15,616 nucleotides of DNA from Flavobacteriaceae bacterium (GTDB taxonomy: Bacteria; Bacteroidota; Bacteroidia; Flavobacteriales; Flavobacteriaceae), in NCBI GenBank assembly GCA_029238555.1, contig JAQWFV010000141.1, forward strand, positions 1 through 15,616. The letters are read 5' to 3'. The notes beneath the pieces were generated by a model. It had not been told where the DNA came from. It worked only from the letters and a program-made list of their open reading frames with translations, and searched no databases. Shown here piece after piece: positions 1 to 7,636 of this stretch. The position numbers and the translations under genes are program-made. Within the stretch, counting starts at the first letter, position 1. Every line of letters begins with the position of its first letter.

Positions 1-141
1 TTATTCATTGCCAAAAAAGGAGACAAAGAATTGCTTATTCCCATTACAGACCAGATTATCACTAAGGTAGATCGGGAAAACAAGACCATAGAGGTAACCA
101 CTCCAGACGGATTAGTCGCTTTGTATTTAGGTGAGGATTAA
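1..141 (+). CDS. rimM: Ribosome maturation factor RimM, C-terminal end (partial)
   Basis: Frame 1 is open from the window edge to TAA at 139-141 and gives the last 46 residues of a protein. The segment reads ...KELLIPITDQII followed by KVDRENKTIEV and ends LVALYLGED. This is the usual end of RimM, whose C-terminal PRC-barrel domain binds ribosomal protein uS19 and assists 30S maturation; the N-terminal RimM domain lies outside the window. The downstream neighbour is a tRNA methyltransferase, an arrangement I recall as common in Bacteroidota. The assignment rests on motif recognition over a short segment, so a different PRC-barrel protein is possible but less likely. Confidence 0.82.
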   Translation, partial: LFIAKKGDKELLIPITDQIITKVDRENKTIEVTTPDGLVALYLGED

Positions 142-169
142 TGTCCTTTAATAAAATTGCACATCCCAC

Positions 170-883
170 ATGTCTAAGCCTTTTGTTTTTAAAGAATTCC
201 GTGTAGATCAAGACCAGTGTGCCATGAAAATTGGTACCGATGGGGTCTTGCTAGGGGCCTGGGCGCCTATTTCTCATGACACTAACAGTATTTTAGACAT
301 AGGTGCTGGAACTGGGGTGGTAGCGCTTATGCTGGCGCAAAGAAGCTCGGCAGAAACCATAGATGGGTTAGAACTCATTCCAGAGGCCTATGAGCAATGC
401 GTGGCCAATTTTGAAAATACCCCATGGGCAGACCGACTCTTTTGCTATCACGCCCACTTGGAAGAACTTTTAGAGGAGGCAGACGATCTGTCTTACGACC
501 TTATGGTGAGCAACCCTCCTTTTTACACTGAAAATAATTTGGACAATGAAGCGAGGGCGGCAGCGAGGGAAAGCAGCACGCTGCCTTTCCCGCTTTTGGT
601 GCAAGCGGCCGCCACACTATTGAGCCCAGAAGGCGTCTTTGCGGTGGTGCTTCCTTTTAAAGAGGAGCAGGATTTTATAGCGCTTGCCGCCAAAGCAGGG
701 CTTTTTCCTCGTGAAATTATGCAGGTGAGAGGGCATGAGAACGCTCCATTTAAGCGATCTTATATGGCTTTTGGATTTGAAAAAACCCGCTGCCTCCACC
801 GTGAGCTCACCATTGAAACCAGCAGACACCAATACACGGAAGACTATACCGAACTGGTCAAAGATTTTTATTTAAAAATGTAA
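170..883 (+). CDS. trmN6: tRNA1(Val) (adenine(37)-N6)-methyltransferase, TrmN6/YfiC family
   Basis: A 237-residue Rossmann-fold SAM-dependent methyltransferase, the normal length for YfiC/TrmN6 proteins, which methylate N6 of adenine 37 in tRNA1(Val). Visible marks are the KIGTDGVLLGAW segment typical of the family (residues 20-31), SAM motif I ILDIGAGTGV (41-50), an acidic residue at the end of strand beta-2 (GLELI, 66-70), and the N6-amino methyltransferase motif NPPF (115-118). An EARAAARE stretch then fits the family's post-NPPF helix. It starts 28 bp after rimM and is probably cotranscribed with it. An ATG at 141 overlapping the rimM stop is in another frame and closes quickly, so ATG 170 is the start. 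The stop codon lies inside a hairpin. Confidence 0.9.
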   Translation: MSKPFVFKEFRVDQDQCAMKIGTDGVLLGAWAPISHDTNSILDIGAGTGVVALMLAQRSSAETIDGLELIPEAYEQCVANFENTPWADRLFCYHAHLEELLEEADDLSYDLMVSNPPFYTENNLDNEARAAARESSTLPFPLLVQAAATLLSPEGVFAVVLPFKEEQDFIALAAKAGLFPREIMQVRGHENAPFKRSYMAFGFEKTRCLHRELTIETSRHQYTEDYTELVKDFYLKM

Positions 884-904
884 CATTACTTTATTGTAAT
901 GTTA
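881..904 (+). terminator. Hairpin overlapping the trmN6 stop codon, candidate terminator
   Basis: A perfect 9-bp inverted repeat, taacattac (881-889) and gtaatgtta (896-904), encloses a 6-nt loop and is followed by the T-rich stretch tatttcttt. The left arm begins with the TAA stop codon itself. The stem is AT-rich, so thermodynamic strength is modest, but position at the gene end and the trailing T-rich tract suggest intrinsic termination or 3'-end protection of the rimM-trmN6 transcript. Confidence 0.5.
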
Positions 905-978
905 TATTTCTTTAGTTAATTTAGAAGCTAGAAAGCATCGGCTTGTTTTGTAAAAAAAAGCCACCCAAAAAATTAGCT

Positions 979-2160
979 ATGAAACCAGACTTATTTGAAG
1001 CCCCAGACTACTACGCCTTAGACGATTTACTGAGCCCAGAGCACCTCTTGGTAAGAGATGCCGCTAGAGCATGGGTCAAAAGAGCTGTGAGTCCCATCAT
1101 TGAAAAGCACGCCCAAGAAGCTACTTTTCCCACAGAAATCATCAAAGGATTGGCAGAAATTGGTGCCTTTGGGCCCTATATTCCTGAAAATTACGGTGGT
1201 GCAGGTTTGGATCAAATTAGCTATGGCCTGATCATGCAAGAAATTGAAAGGGGCGACTCTGGCGTGCGCTCTACCGCCTCTGTGCAATCTTCATTGGTTA
1301 TGTACCCTATTTTTGCTTACGGAAATGAGGCACAACGCCAAAAATACCTCCCAAAATTAGCCGCTGGAGAAATGATGGGTTGCTTTGGTCTCACAGAACC
1401 AGACCATGGGTCTAATCCGAGCGGCATGACCACCAACATCAAAGATATGGGAGACCACTACCTTTTAAACGGGGCTAAAATGTGGATCTCTAACGCGCCT
1501 TTTGCAGACATTGCCGTAGTGTGGGCTAAAAATGAAGCCGGAAGAATTAAAGGCGTGATTGTAGAACGCGGTATGGAGGGCTTTTCTACACCAGAGACGC
1601 ATAATAAGTGGAGCTTAAGGGCGTCGGCCACCGGCGAGCTTATCTTTAGCGATGTGAAAATTCCCAAAGAAAATATACTCCCTGAAAAAGACGGATTGGG
1701 GGCACCGCTGGGCTGTTTAGACTCTGCCCGCTACGGCATTGCCTGGGGCGCCATTGGAGCAGCTATGGACTGCTACGACACCGCATTGAGGTATGCCAAG
1801 GAGCGTATTCAATTCGGAAAACCCATTGCCGCCACCCAATTACAACAGAAAAAATTAGCAGAAATGCTCACTGAAATTACCAAGGCACAGCTCTTGGCTT
1901 TCCGTTTGGGACAACTCAAAAATCAAGGAAAAGCCACTACTGCCCAAATTTCCATGGCCAAGAGAAACAATGTAGACATGGCCATTAAAATAGCCAGAGA
2001 AGCCCGCCAAGTATTGGGTGGTATGGGTATTACGGGAGAGTATTCTATTATGAGGCATATGATGAATTTAGAATCTGTGATTACTTATGAAGGCACCCAC
2101 GACATTCACTTACTGATCACCGGAGCAGACATTACAGGACACCCTGCATTTTCTTCTTAA
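979..2160 (+). CDS. gcdH: Glutaryl-CoA dehydrogenase (acyl-CoA dehydrogenase family)
   Basis: A 393-residue FAD-dependent acyl-CoA dehydrogenase. It oxidatively decarboxylates glutaryl-CoA to crotonyl-CoA in lysine and tryptophan breakdown. Features that point to the glutaryl-CoA subfamily are the RGDSGVRS segment with the arginine expected to hold the substrate's carboxylate, VQSSLVM, GCFGLTEPDHGSNP, WSLRASATGEL, SARYGIAWG, and the catalytic-base motif TYEGTHDIH near the C-terminus, where Glu is the general base. The open frame extends upstream to a TTG at 943, but that would add a Lys/Pro-rich dozen residues absent from the family. ATG 979 gives the standard MKPDLFEAPDYY-type start and normal length. 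It stands alone between a hairpin and a promoter-like sequence. Confidence 0.88.
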   Translation: MKPDLFEAPDYYALDDLLSPEHLLVRDAARAWVKRAVSPIIEKHAQEATFPTEIIKGLAEIGAFGPYIPENYGGAGLDQISYGLIMQEIERGDSGVRSTASVQSSLVMYPIFAYGNEAQRQKYLPKLAAGEMMGCFGLTEPDHGSNPSGMTTNIKDMGDHYLLNGAKMWISNAPFADIAVVWAKNEAGRIKGVIVERGMEGFSTPETHNKWSLRASATGELIFSDVKIPKENILPEKDGLGAPLGCLDSARYGIAWGAIGAAMDCYDTALRYAKERIQFGKPIAATQLQQKKLAEMLTEITKAQLLAFRLGQLKNQGKATTAQISMAKRNNVDMAIKIAREARQVLGGMGITGEYSIMRHMMNLESVITYEGTHDIHLLITGADITGHPAFSS

Positions 2161-2187
2161 ACACCGGTCCTTTGTGTTGCATGCCGT

Positions 2188-2217
2188 TTTGGGCTATTTT
2201 GAGAGGGGTTAAATTTT
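2188..2217 (+). promoter_or_regulatory. Candidate Bacteroidota-type promoter for umuCD
   Basis: TTTG (2188-2191), an 18-bp spacer and TAAATTTT (2210-2217) approximate the Bacteroidota sigma factor consensus of TTTG and TAnnTTTG, with one mismatch in the -7 element. A start site a few bases downstream would leave a leader of roughly 50 nt before the umuC GTG. No palindromic SOS-type operator is obvious in this 116-bp gap. This is a pattern match only. Confidence 0.3.
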
Positions 2218-2276
2218 CTTCATAACTTCTTTAAAGTGACTGCTGAAAATTGAGGCAAACGAATTAATTTTATGTC

Positions 2277-3536
2277 GTGTTTGCCTTAGTAGATTGTAAT
2301 AATTTTTACGCTTCCTGCGAGCGGGTTTTTAACCCTGCTCTGGAGGGAAAGCCCATAGCCGTATTGTCTAACAATGACGGCTGCTTCATTGCGCGCAGCA
2401 ATGAAGCCAAGGCCCTTGGCCTTCCTATGGGCGCCCCAGCATTTAAATACGAAGCCTTTTGCAAGGCAAATGGCATAGAGGTATTTTCTTCTAACTATCC
2501 GCTCTATGGAGACATGAGCGCGAGGGTCATGCAAGTCCTTTCTCAATTCACCCCCGAAATAGAAATCTACAGCATAGACGAGGCCTTCTTACTGCTCAAA
2601 GGCTTTGATTATGTAGATCTAGCCAGCTATGGCAAAGAAATGCAGCAAAGGGTAGAGAAATGGACCGGTATTCCGGTGAGTATTGGAATAGCCCCCACCA
2701 AAGCACTGGCTAAAGTAGCCAACAAAATTGCCAAAAAATTCAAAGATCGTACCGGTGGCGTACACGTCATAGATACGGCAGAAAGCATTACAAAAGCACT
2801 AAAATGGACCCAAATAGCAGACGTTTGGGGCATTGGGCGCCAGCATGCCAGACGCTTAGAAGCAGTACAAATAAAAACAGCTTACGATTTTACCAGACTG
2901 CCAGAAGATTGGGTACGCAAGCAAATGGCTGTAGTGGGTTTGCGCTTACAGCAGGACCTCAAAGGCATTCCTACCTTAGGACTAGAAGAAGGACAGAAAA
3001 GTAAAAAAGGCATTGCCACCACCAGAAGTTTTGAAGGAACCATTAGCAGCCTTCCCGAATTGGAAGAGCGCATAGCCACTTTTGCCAACCACTGTGCTCA
3101 AAAGGCACGCGCCCAGAAAAGTGCCGCCAACATACTAATGGTTTTTCTGCGCAACAATCCCTTTGATCCAAAGGTCCCTCGAATCAGAAAACACTTGGCC
3201 ATTCCCTTAGCCTACCCTACAGACTCTAGCATTACACTAGGACAGGTAGCCATTAAGGGACTCAGGGCTTTATACGAGCCTGGAGTGGCCTATAAAAAAG
3301 CAGGGGTTATGATTAGTGGTTTGGTGCCTGTAAACGGAAAACAATTGGACCTCTTTCAAAGAGAGCAACCCAAACACGACGCCCTAATGGCCGTGATGGA
3401 CAAAATGAACAAACGCTACGGGAATGCTTTAAAAGTAGGCAATCAAGACCTGCAGCGTACCTGGAAAATGAAACAAGAACACCTCAGCAAGCGCTATACC
3501 ACTTCCCTGTCTGAGATTATTACCGTAAACTCATGA
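2277..3536 (+). CDS. umuC: Translesion DNA polymerase V catalytic subunit UmuC (Y-family)
   Basis: A 419-residue Y-family polymerase of normal UmuC length. The N-terminus has the family pattern [15 protein letters not shown], then VLSNNDGC and [11 protein letters not shown]. Catalytic metal ligands are Asp6 and the Asp101-Glu102 pair in YSIDEAF. Helix-hairpin-helix DNA contacts follow in the [13 protein letters not shown] region, then the little-finger and C-terminal UmuC domains, where QLDLFQ resembles a beta-clamp-binding motif. The start is GTG: the frame has a TAA at 2265-2267 and no in-frame ATG upstream, while the ATG at 2272 is out of frame. The last codons overlap the umuD start by 4 nt (ATGA), so translation is probably coupled. 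With activated UmuD it would copy damaged DNA at the cost of mutations. Confidence 0.93.
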   Translation: MFALVDCNNFYASCERVFNPALEGKPIAVLSNNDGCFIARSNEAKALGLPMGAPAFKYEAFCKANGIEVFSSNYPLYGDMSARVMQVLSQFTPEIEIYSIDEAFLLLKGFDYVDLASYGKEMQQRVEKWTGIPVSIGIAPTKALAKVANKIAKKFKDRTGGVHVIDTAESITKALKWTQIADVWGIGRQHARRLEAVQIKTAYDFTRLPEDWVRKQMAVVGLRLQQDLKGIPTLGLEEGQKSKKGIATTRSFEGTISSLPELEERIATFANHCAQKARAQKSAANILMVFLRNNPFDPKVPRIRKHLAIPLAYPTDSSITLGQVAIKGLRALYEPGVAYKKAGVMISGLVPVNGKQLDLFQREQPKHDALMAVMDKMNKRYGNALKVGNQDLQRTWKMKQEHLSKRYTTSLSEIITVNS

Positions 3537-3982
3537 GACTCGTAAAAACAAAAGAAACACCCAGCTTAAGCTTTTACACGCCCCTGACAGAGGGCGGGCA
3601 AAAGCAACCAATTATTGAAGGAGGTATCTCAGCTGGTTTCCCTTCTCCTGCAGACGATTTCAAAGAGATTCGCATTAGCCTAGACGAGAATTTGGTGCGC
3701 AACAAAGAGGCCACCTTTTACGCACGCGTCAGCGGAGAATCCATGACCGGCGCAGGGCTAGATCATGGAGATTTATTGGTGATAGACAGGAGCCTAGAAC
3801 CTAAAGACGGTAAAATAGCCGTTTGCTTTATAGACGGTGAATTCACCGTAAAAAGACTTAAAATTACGGAAGGGGTGCTTTACCTCATGCCAGAAAACAA
3901 GAAATATAAGCCCATTGCAGTCACAGAAGACAATACCTTATTGGTGTGGGGGGTGGTTACCTATGTGATTAAGGCCATGTAA
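3533..3982 (+). CDS. umuD: UmuD, self-cleaving S24/LexA-like accessory subunit of Pol V
   Basis: A 149-residue member of the LexA/UmuD peptidase family (S24). The cleavage site is Ala34-Gly35 in [11 protein letters not shown], very close to the enterobacterial UmuD site. The catalytic Ser70 lies in SGESM and Lys107 in DGEFTVKRL, so RecA-stimulated autocleavage to UmuD' should be possible. The C-terminal [15 protein letters not shown] matches the family ending. There is no N-terminal DNA-binding domain, which separates it from LexA. It starts inside the umuC stop (ATGA). The order umuC then umuD is the reverse of the enterobacterial umuDC operon. Confidence 0.93.
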   Translation: MRLVKTKETPSLSFYTPLTEGGQKQPIIEGGISAGFPSPADDFKEIRISLDENLVRNKEATFYARVSGESMTGAGLDHGDLLVIDRSLEPKDGKIAVCFIDGEFTVKRLKITEGVLYLMPENKKYKPIAVTEDNTLLVWGVVTYVIKAM

Positions 3983-4001
3983 ATTAAAAACAGCCAAGGG
4001 C

Positions 4002-4019
4002 GTTTGTCCGTATACAAAC
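4002..4019. terminator. Weak hairpin between convergent umuD and the ligase-like gene
   Basis: gtttgt (4002-4007) and acaaac (4014-4019) form a 6-bp stem with a 6-nt loop in the 52-bp gap between two convergent stop codons. There is no strong T-run on either side, though the minus-strand reading runs into a short T-rich stretch about 15 nt later. A bidirectional terminator is plausible from position only. Confidence 0.25.
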
Positions 4020-4034
4020 AATCAAATAGCCCAA

Positions 4035-6377
4035 TTAGTTACAATGCGTTTGTAAGGCCTGATCTACTGCTGCGTATCTGTATTTTTTAGCGGCTTTAAA
4101 GAGTTCGCAAGCTGCTTCATTCCTTCCTAAATTAATCAGGGCCAGGCCTTTAATATATTCAGATTTTCCAGATTTAGGGTTGAGTTCTTGGATCACTTTG
4201 TCAAAATAAGAAAGCGATAGCTCGTATAAACCTGCAGAAAAGTAAGCAGCTCCGGTATTCTCAAAATAAGAGAACTCTAAAGGGTCTAAAGCAGCAGCCT
4301 CAGACAACTTCTGCGCGGCATTCATAAAGTCTTGCTGCTGAAAAAGAGCAGATCCTTCTTGAGAGATGGCAAAGGCACGGTCTACCGTTTCCTTCCCTAA
4401 AACAGCTATTTTCTTAAGCACTAAAAAGTCCTTGTCTGCCGGAAACAGCGCAATGGCTCTATTAGCAACTGCTACAGCAGCAGTGTCTCCTGTAGGTTTT
4501 AAAGCATTGCTCGCGATCATGTAGTTCTTCCAAACCATAGGGTCGTGCTTCACAGAATCCTTTACAAAAATACGGTCTATTTCTGCGGTGTTGCCCTCTT
4601 GAATTAGCAAATTCAAATAGTTCGCAAAATGCGGTGGAATAGGCAAGTGCTCATAGGCATCCTTGGCGTAATAAGTAGCTGAATCTCGCTGATTTTTCTT
4701 AGTGAAAATCTGGCTCATCAGTGTTTCACTAAAGCCTAAATAGGGATTGGCAGTTATCCCTGCTCGGAGCATTTCTAAAGCTTTGTCGTCCTGACCATTT
4801 TCCATATAATACCTAGCCTTCATAGAGGCAATGGGCAAGGTGGTCACTGAGATATTTGGAATGCCTGGTACTACTTGATCAATTTTGTTTAAAGGATAGG
4901 TAAACTTCCCGGCATTGTATTCCCCCAAAAGCACCTGCTGCCCTTTTAGGGATTCGTTGGTCTGGTAAGCAATGTAGGTAAGCGGAGCCAATAGAACCAA
5001 ACACACTACAGACACCCAATAGGCATTTTTCAATGGAGTGGGTTTGTGGTCTTTGTTAAAGGCCTTGGCGTCTAAAAACAACAAGACTATTAAAGCCATC
5101 ACTAGCAGCCACACCATTTGCATAATAGGCCTGGCAATAGGAAAGTTTAAGGCACCATCTACCATATAAGTGCTGAGGGACATGGCCAAAAAAGCCACGA
5201 AGAACTTGGTGTTCTCTGGCAATTTAGACTTGGCTATATAAACGATATAAGCAATGAGTAGCCCAAAAAGTCCGAGATACATTAAGAAGCCTGGAATCCC
5301 AAGTTCCGTTCCTATTTGAATAAAATCGTTGTGCATATGATAGGGCACCACATAGCCATTGATAAATTCTTTGTCGTATAAAATAGACACGAGCTTCCAA
5401 TTTCCCAAACCTGAACCCACCACCGGATTATTTAAAATATGCTCCACTCCTACCATATAAAAACGGAGCCTTCCGGCAATAGATCCATCGGTAGTAGCCT
5501 GCACAATGGTCGCAGAACGTTCAAAGAAAGTAGTGTTGTTTTTACCAATAGTACTGAGCTCACTAATCCCTACAGCCACCACAAAAGGGACCACAAAATA
5601 TAAAATAGGAATAAGCAAACGCTTGGGCTTACCCGACTTAAAATAGTTGTATAGACAAAAGGTCACATACAGCAGTAAACTCAGTACCAAAGCCACATAA
5701 GAGGCCCTAGAGGCAATGAGTACCAAACAAAAAATGGTTAAGGTAATAAGCACTCCATAGGCCATTCGCTGCCATGTTTTCTGTGCTAAATTCATCAGAT
5801 AGAGCGCAAAAGGCATCTTAATCACTAGGGACAAAGCGGCAATATTGATATTTCCAGTAGTCCCTTTCAACAATGAAGATCTAGAGGCGTTGGCGCCCTG
5901 TTTTAACAAGCCCAACAAAGGATCTAAGACCAGATACATTTCTACCAATAAAGCTCCGGTAGCCACCATGGCTATGAGCCTGAATTTATTGGGGATTTTC
6001 TGTAGTAATACAAACACATTCACAAAAGCGATTGAAGTACCCACCACTCTAGCCAAATTCACCAACACTTCTGTAGGGTTTATGGCATAAAAATACGAGG
6101 CAGATGCCCAGACAATAAAAGCGGCATACAACCAAGAAAATTTAGTTTTAAACAAACTGCCTACGGCCGATGAAAAATACGCGTGATTTTTCAAAATATA
6201 AAGTGCTGCCAACACACTCACACCATTCAAATACAACCACTGAGGGGCTATCTGGTCTACCGCACCTAGATTGGGCACAAAACCAATGAGTAAGTACGCA
6301 ATTAAAAAAGCACTGCTGTATAAATGATGAACAGTTTGGCTATTAGATTGGTTTGGTGGAGTGTTATTTTTGGCCAT
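4035..6377 (-). CDS. O-antigen ligase-like (Wzy_C) multi-span membrane protein with C-terminal TPRs
   Basis: A 780-residue protein with many hydrophobic helices over about residues 20-470 and a soluble helical C-terminus. The Wzy_C/O-antigen-ligase domain spans roughly 215-380, with the GRLRFYM segment (302-308) and the PYHMHNDFIQIGTELG loop (345-360), where the histidines and preceding arginines correspond to the periplasmic RxxH-type catalytic region of WaaL/Wzy/PglL enzymes. From about 515 onward come TPR-like helix pairs, most clearly 670-770 (AAQKLSEAAALDP, then YFENTGAAYFSAG and EYIKGLALINLGR). Members transfer or polymerise glycans on an undecaprenyl carrier in the inner membrane; a role in LPS, exopolysaccharide or protein glycosylation cannot be separated here. 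No other glycan gene is nearby. It starts at ATG 6375-6377. Confidence 0.75.
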   Translation of the reverse strand: MAKNNTPPNQSNSQTVHHLYSSAFLIAYLLIGFVPNLGAVDQIAPQWLYLNGVSVLAALYILKNHAYFSSAVGSLFKTKFSWLYAAFIVWASASYFYAINPTEVLVNLARVVGTSIAFVNVFVLLQKIPNKFRLIAMVATGALLVEMYLVLDPLLGLLKQGANASRSSLLKGTTGNINIAALSLVIKMPFALYLMNLAQKTWQRMAYGVLITLTIFCLVLIASRASYVALVLSLLLYVTFCLYNYFKSGKPKRLLIPILYFVVPFVVAVGISELSTIGKNNTTFFERSATIVQATTDGSIAGRLRFYMVGVEHILNNPVVGSGLGNWKLVSILYDKEFINGYVVPYHMHNDFIQIGTELGIPGFLMYLGLFGLLIAYIVYIAKSKLPENTKFFVAFLAMSLSTYMVDGALNFPIARPIMQMVWLLVMALIVLLFLDAKAFNKDHKPTPLKNAYWVSVVCLVLLAPLTYIAYQTNESLKGQQVLLGEYNAGKFTYPLNKIDQVVPGIPNISVTTLPIASMKARYYMENGQDDKALEMLRAGITANPYLGFSETLMSQIFTKKNQRDSATYYAKDAYEHLPIPPHFANYLNLLIQEGNTAEIDRIFVKDSVKHDPMVWKNYMIASNALKPTGDTAAVAVANRAIALFPADKDFLVLKKIAVLGKETVDRAFAISQEGSALFQQQDFMNAAQKLSEAAALDPLEFSYFENTGAAYFSAGLYELSLSYFDKVIQELNPKSGKSEYIKGLALINLGRNEAACELFKAAKKYRYAAVDQALQTHCN

Positions 6378-6466
6378 GTTAGGGGAAATATACTTTTAAA
6401 TCAAAGGTGAAAATACACATAAAGCAATCATTGGGCAAATTTTAAGAGAATGACTCCCTATAATCC

Positions 6467-7249
6467 CTAATCAGGACAAGTGCCCCATTGTGGAAGTGAG
6501 GTCTGGGAAATGGAAGAACCAGCAGCAAAATTAGTAGGTGCTTTGTCAATCAATGAGACGCACCAACCACTGAGATTTTGATCAAAAACAGTCGCATTAG
6601 AGAACATTCCTTCCATTTGGGTCACCTGGCTCGTGTTCCAATCTCCAAGGTCTTGGTTGTACTCCAAAGCATTGGCAAACGCATAGGACATATTGGTTAC
6701 CTGAGCGGTATTCCAGTAGCTCAAAACACCATTGTAGACACTCGCTCCTGCAAATAGATAACTCATGTCTGTAACATTGCTAGTATCCCAGGCAGCAATA
6801 TTTGGCGTGATGGTTTGCTTGTTCTCAAACAAATTACTCAAATCAGTCACATAAGTAGTCACCAATTTGGAGATGTCTTCTCTGTCATCGGTAATAATAT
6901 CGCGTAGTATTTGGTCGTTGACCACTAAATATTCAATACCCTCAAAAACCAGTTTATCTCCTGGATTTGCTGCTGAATTGGCTTTAATAGTAATAGAGTT
7001 CTCCGCTAAATACAACCCAGCTTCTTCACTGTTTTCATTGGAATTAGTCTCTGAGGAACCTCCTTGATCTGAGGTTTGAGAAGTATTGCTCGCTTGTACT
7101 ACAGAATCCTGTGCAACAACCACCGGATCAGACACTGAGGTATCTGACACCTCTAGTTTTGGCAAATCGGTAGCTTCCTCTGAAGCACATGACACCAGAG
7201 AGCACACCAAAAAAAATATCCATAGCTTTTTGTTGAATGGCACAACCAT
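6467..7249 (-). CDS. BspA-like (DUF285) repeat surface lipoprotein
   Basis: A 260-residue exported lipoprotein. It has a basic N-terminus, a hydrophobic stretch WIFFLVCSL and a lipobox-like LVSC with lipidation expected on Cys21. A Ser/Thr/Asn/Glu-rich linker follows (about 22-78), then a small globular segment (79-140). After that come DUF285 repeats with exact 25-residue periodicity: tryptophans at 154, 179, 204 and 229, each followed by the pattern N/DTSxVTxM and an F at the end of the unit. Cys230 and Cys258 may form a disulfide in the C-terminal cap (GWCVSLID ... WGTCPD). Such repeats occur on Bacteroidota and Mycoplasma surface proteins, often in adhesion; the ligand here is unknown. 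It has only about three full repeats, short for the family. The ATG follows the stop of a possible small ORF by one nucleotide. Confidence 0.82.
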   Translation of the reverse strand: MVVPFNKKLWIFFLVCSLVSCASEEATDLPKLEVSDTSVSDPVVVAQDSVVQASNTSQTSDQGGSSETNSNENSEEAGLYLAENSITIKANSAANPGDKLVFEGIEYLVVNDQILRDIITDDREDISKLVTTYVTDLSNLFENKQTITPNIAAWDTSNVTDMSYLFAGASVYNGVLSYWNTAQVTNMSYAFANALEYNQDLGDWNTSQVTQMEGMFSNATVFDQNLSGWCVSLIDKAPTNFAAGSSISQTSLPQWGTCPD

Positions 7250-7250
7250 T

Positions 7251-7373
7251 TTATATCAAAGCTAGTATAAAAACACCTAAACCTATATGATTGAGTTTCT
7301 TTTCTGCTAATGAATTACAAGCTAAAGACGGGCTAAGCCCCATTCCAGCTCCCATGATCATCGAAGATTTCAC
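7251..7373 (-). CDS. Possible small membrane/exported ORF coupled to the lipoprotein gene
   Basis: A minus-strand frame starting at GTG 7371-7373 (alternative ATGs at codons 5 and 7) runs 40 codons to TAA at 7251-7253. The lipoprotein ATG follows one nucleotide later (TAAAATG). The product reads as a hydrophobic, Gly/Met-rich segment MGAGMGLSPSLACN, a polar LAEKKLNH hinge and a second hydrophobic end GLGVFILALI. Its base composition resembles the left-hand genes. I do not recognise the family. The one-nucleotide spacing suggests translational coupling, but a 40-codon open frame can arise by chance and no ribosome-binding site is evident. Confidence 0.3.
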   Translation of the reverse strand: MKSSMIMGAGMGLSPSLACNSLAEKKLNHIGLGVFILALI

Positions 7374-7442
7374 AAAGTCTTTTAGTCTCTTATGCCTGCT
7401 ATTAGAGCATTAAAGTAATCAAAATGCTAAAAAAATGTGTCG

Positions 7443-7474
7443 TTCATCGAAAAAACATGTAGATCATCGATGAT
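7443..7474. promoter_or_regulatory. CATCGA repeats and 12-bp palindrome, candidate operator
   Basis: TTCATCGA (7443-7450) and ATCATCGA (7463-7470) start exactly 20 bp apart, about two helical turns. The second is embedded in the perfect 12-bp palindrome ATCATCGATGAT (7463-7474). A third copy, ATCATCGA, lies at 7357-7364. Direct repeats spaced by two turns upstream of a gene are typical of regulator binding, for example by LytTR or response-regulator dimers. Which regulator is unknown, and the target would most likely be the lipoprotein unit. Confidence 0.3.
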
Positions 7475-7636
7475 GTATTGCCAACAAATATATATGTAAT
7501 ATTTTAATTGGAAGATTTATAGGAACTATGACTGTAGCTATTGCAATACATTCAACTGTAGAGGTTCCAAAACATTAAAAATTAAATATATAATTATGAA
7601 TGAGATAAAAAAATAAATCTATTTAAACTAAAAAAT

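Larger units (their letters stand above)
7250..7636. other. 387-bp spacer at the composition boundary
   Basis: No long gene is present. The lipoprotein-proximal part holds a possible 40-codon minus-strand ORF (7251-7373). The middle has CATCGA-type motifs (7357-7364, 7443-7450, 7463-7474). From about 7400 onward the DNA becomes very AT-rich, matching the genes to its right. A short hairpin (agcatt 7406-7411, aatgct 7423-7428) lies next to an A-run. I see no tRNA, integrase or clear terminator after the alpha/beta hydrolase gene. Confidence 0.6.

Noticed and set aside
141..205. ATG overlapping the rimM stop (TAATG) as the next gene start
   Set aside because: It is out of frame with the methyltransferase and closes after about 20 codons.
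943..978. TTG start giving a glutaryl-CoA dehydrogenase 12 residues longer
   Set aside because: The added Lys/Pro-rich segment is foreign to the family, and ATG 979 gives the usual N-terminus and length.
7473..7551. 9-bp inverted repeat atgtattgc / gcaatacat
   Set aside because: The arms are 61 bp apart, and a 9-bp match in a 400-bp AT-rich spacer is close to what chance gives; no terminal duplication or element lies between.
7520..7570. ggaac ... gttcc arms as a terminator for the hydrolase operon
   Set aside because: Only five paired bases with a loop of nearly 40 nt and no stem continuation.
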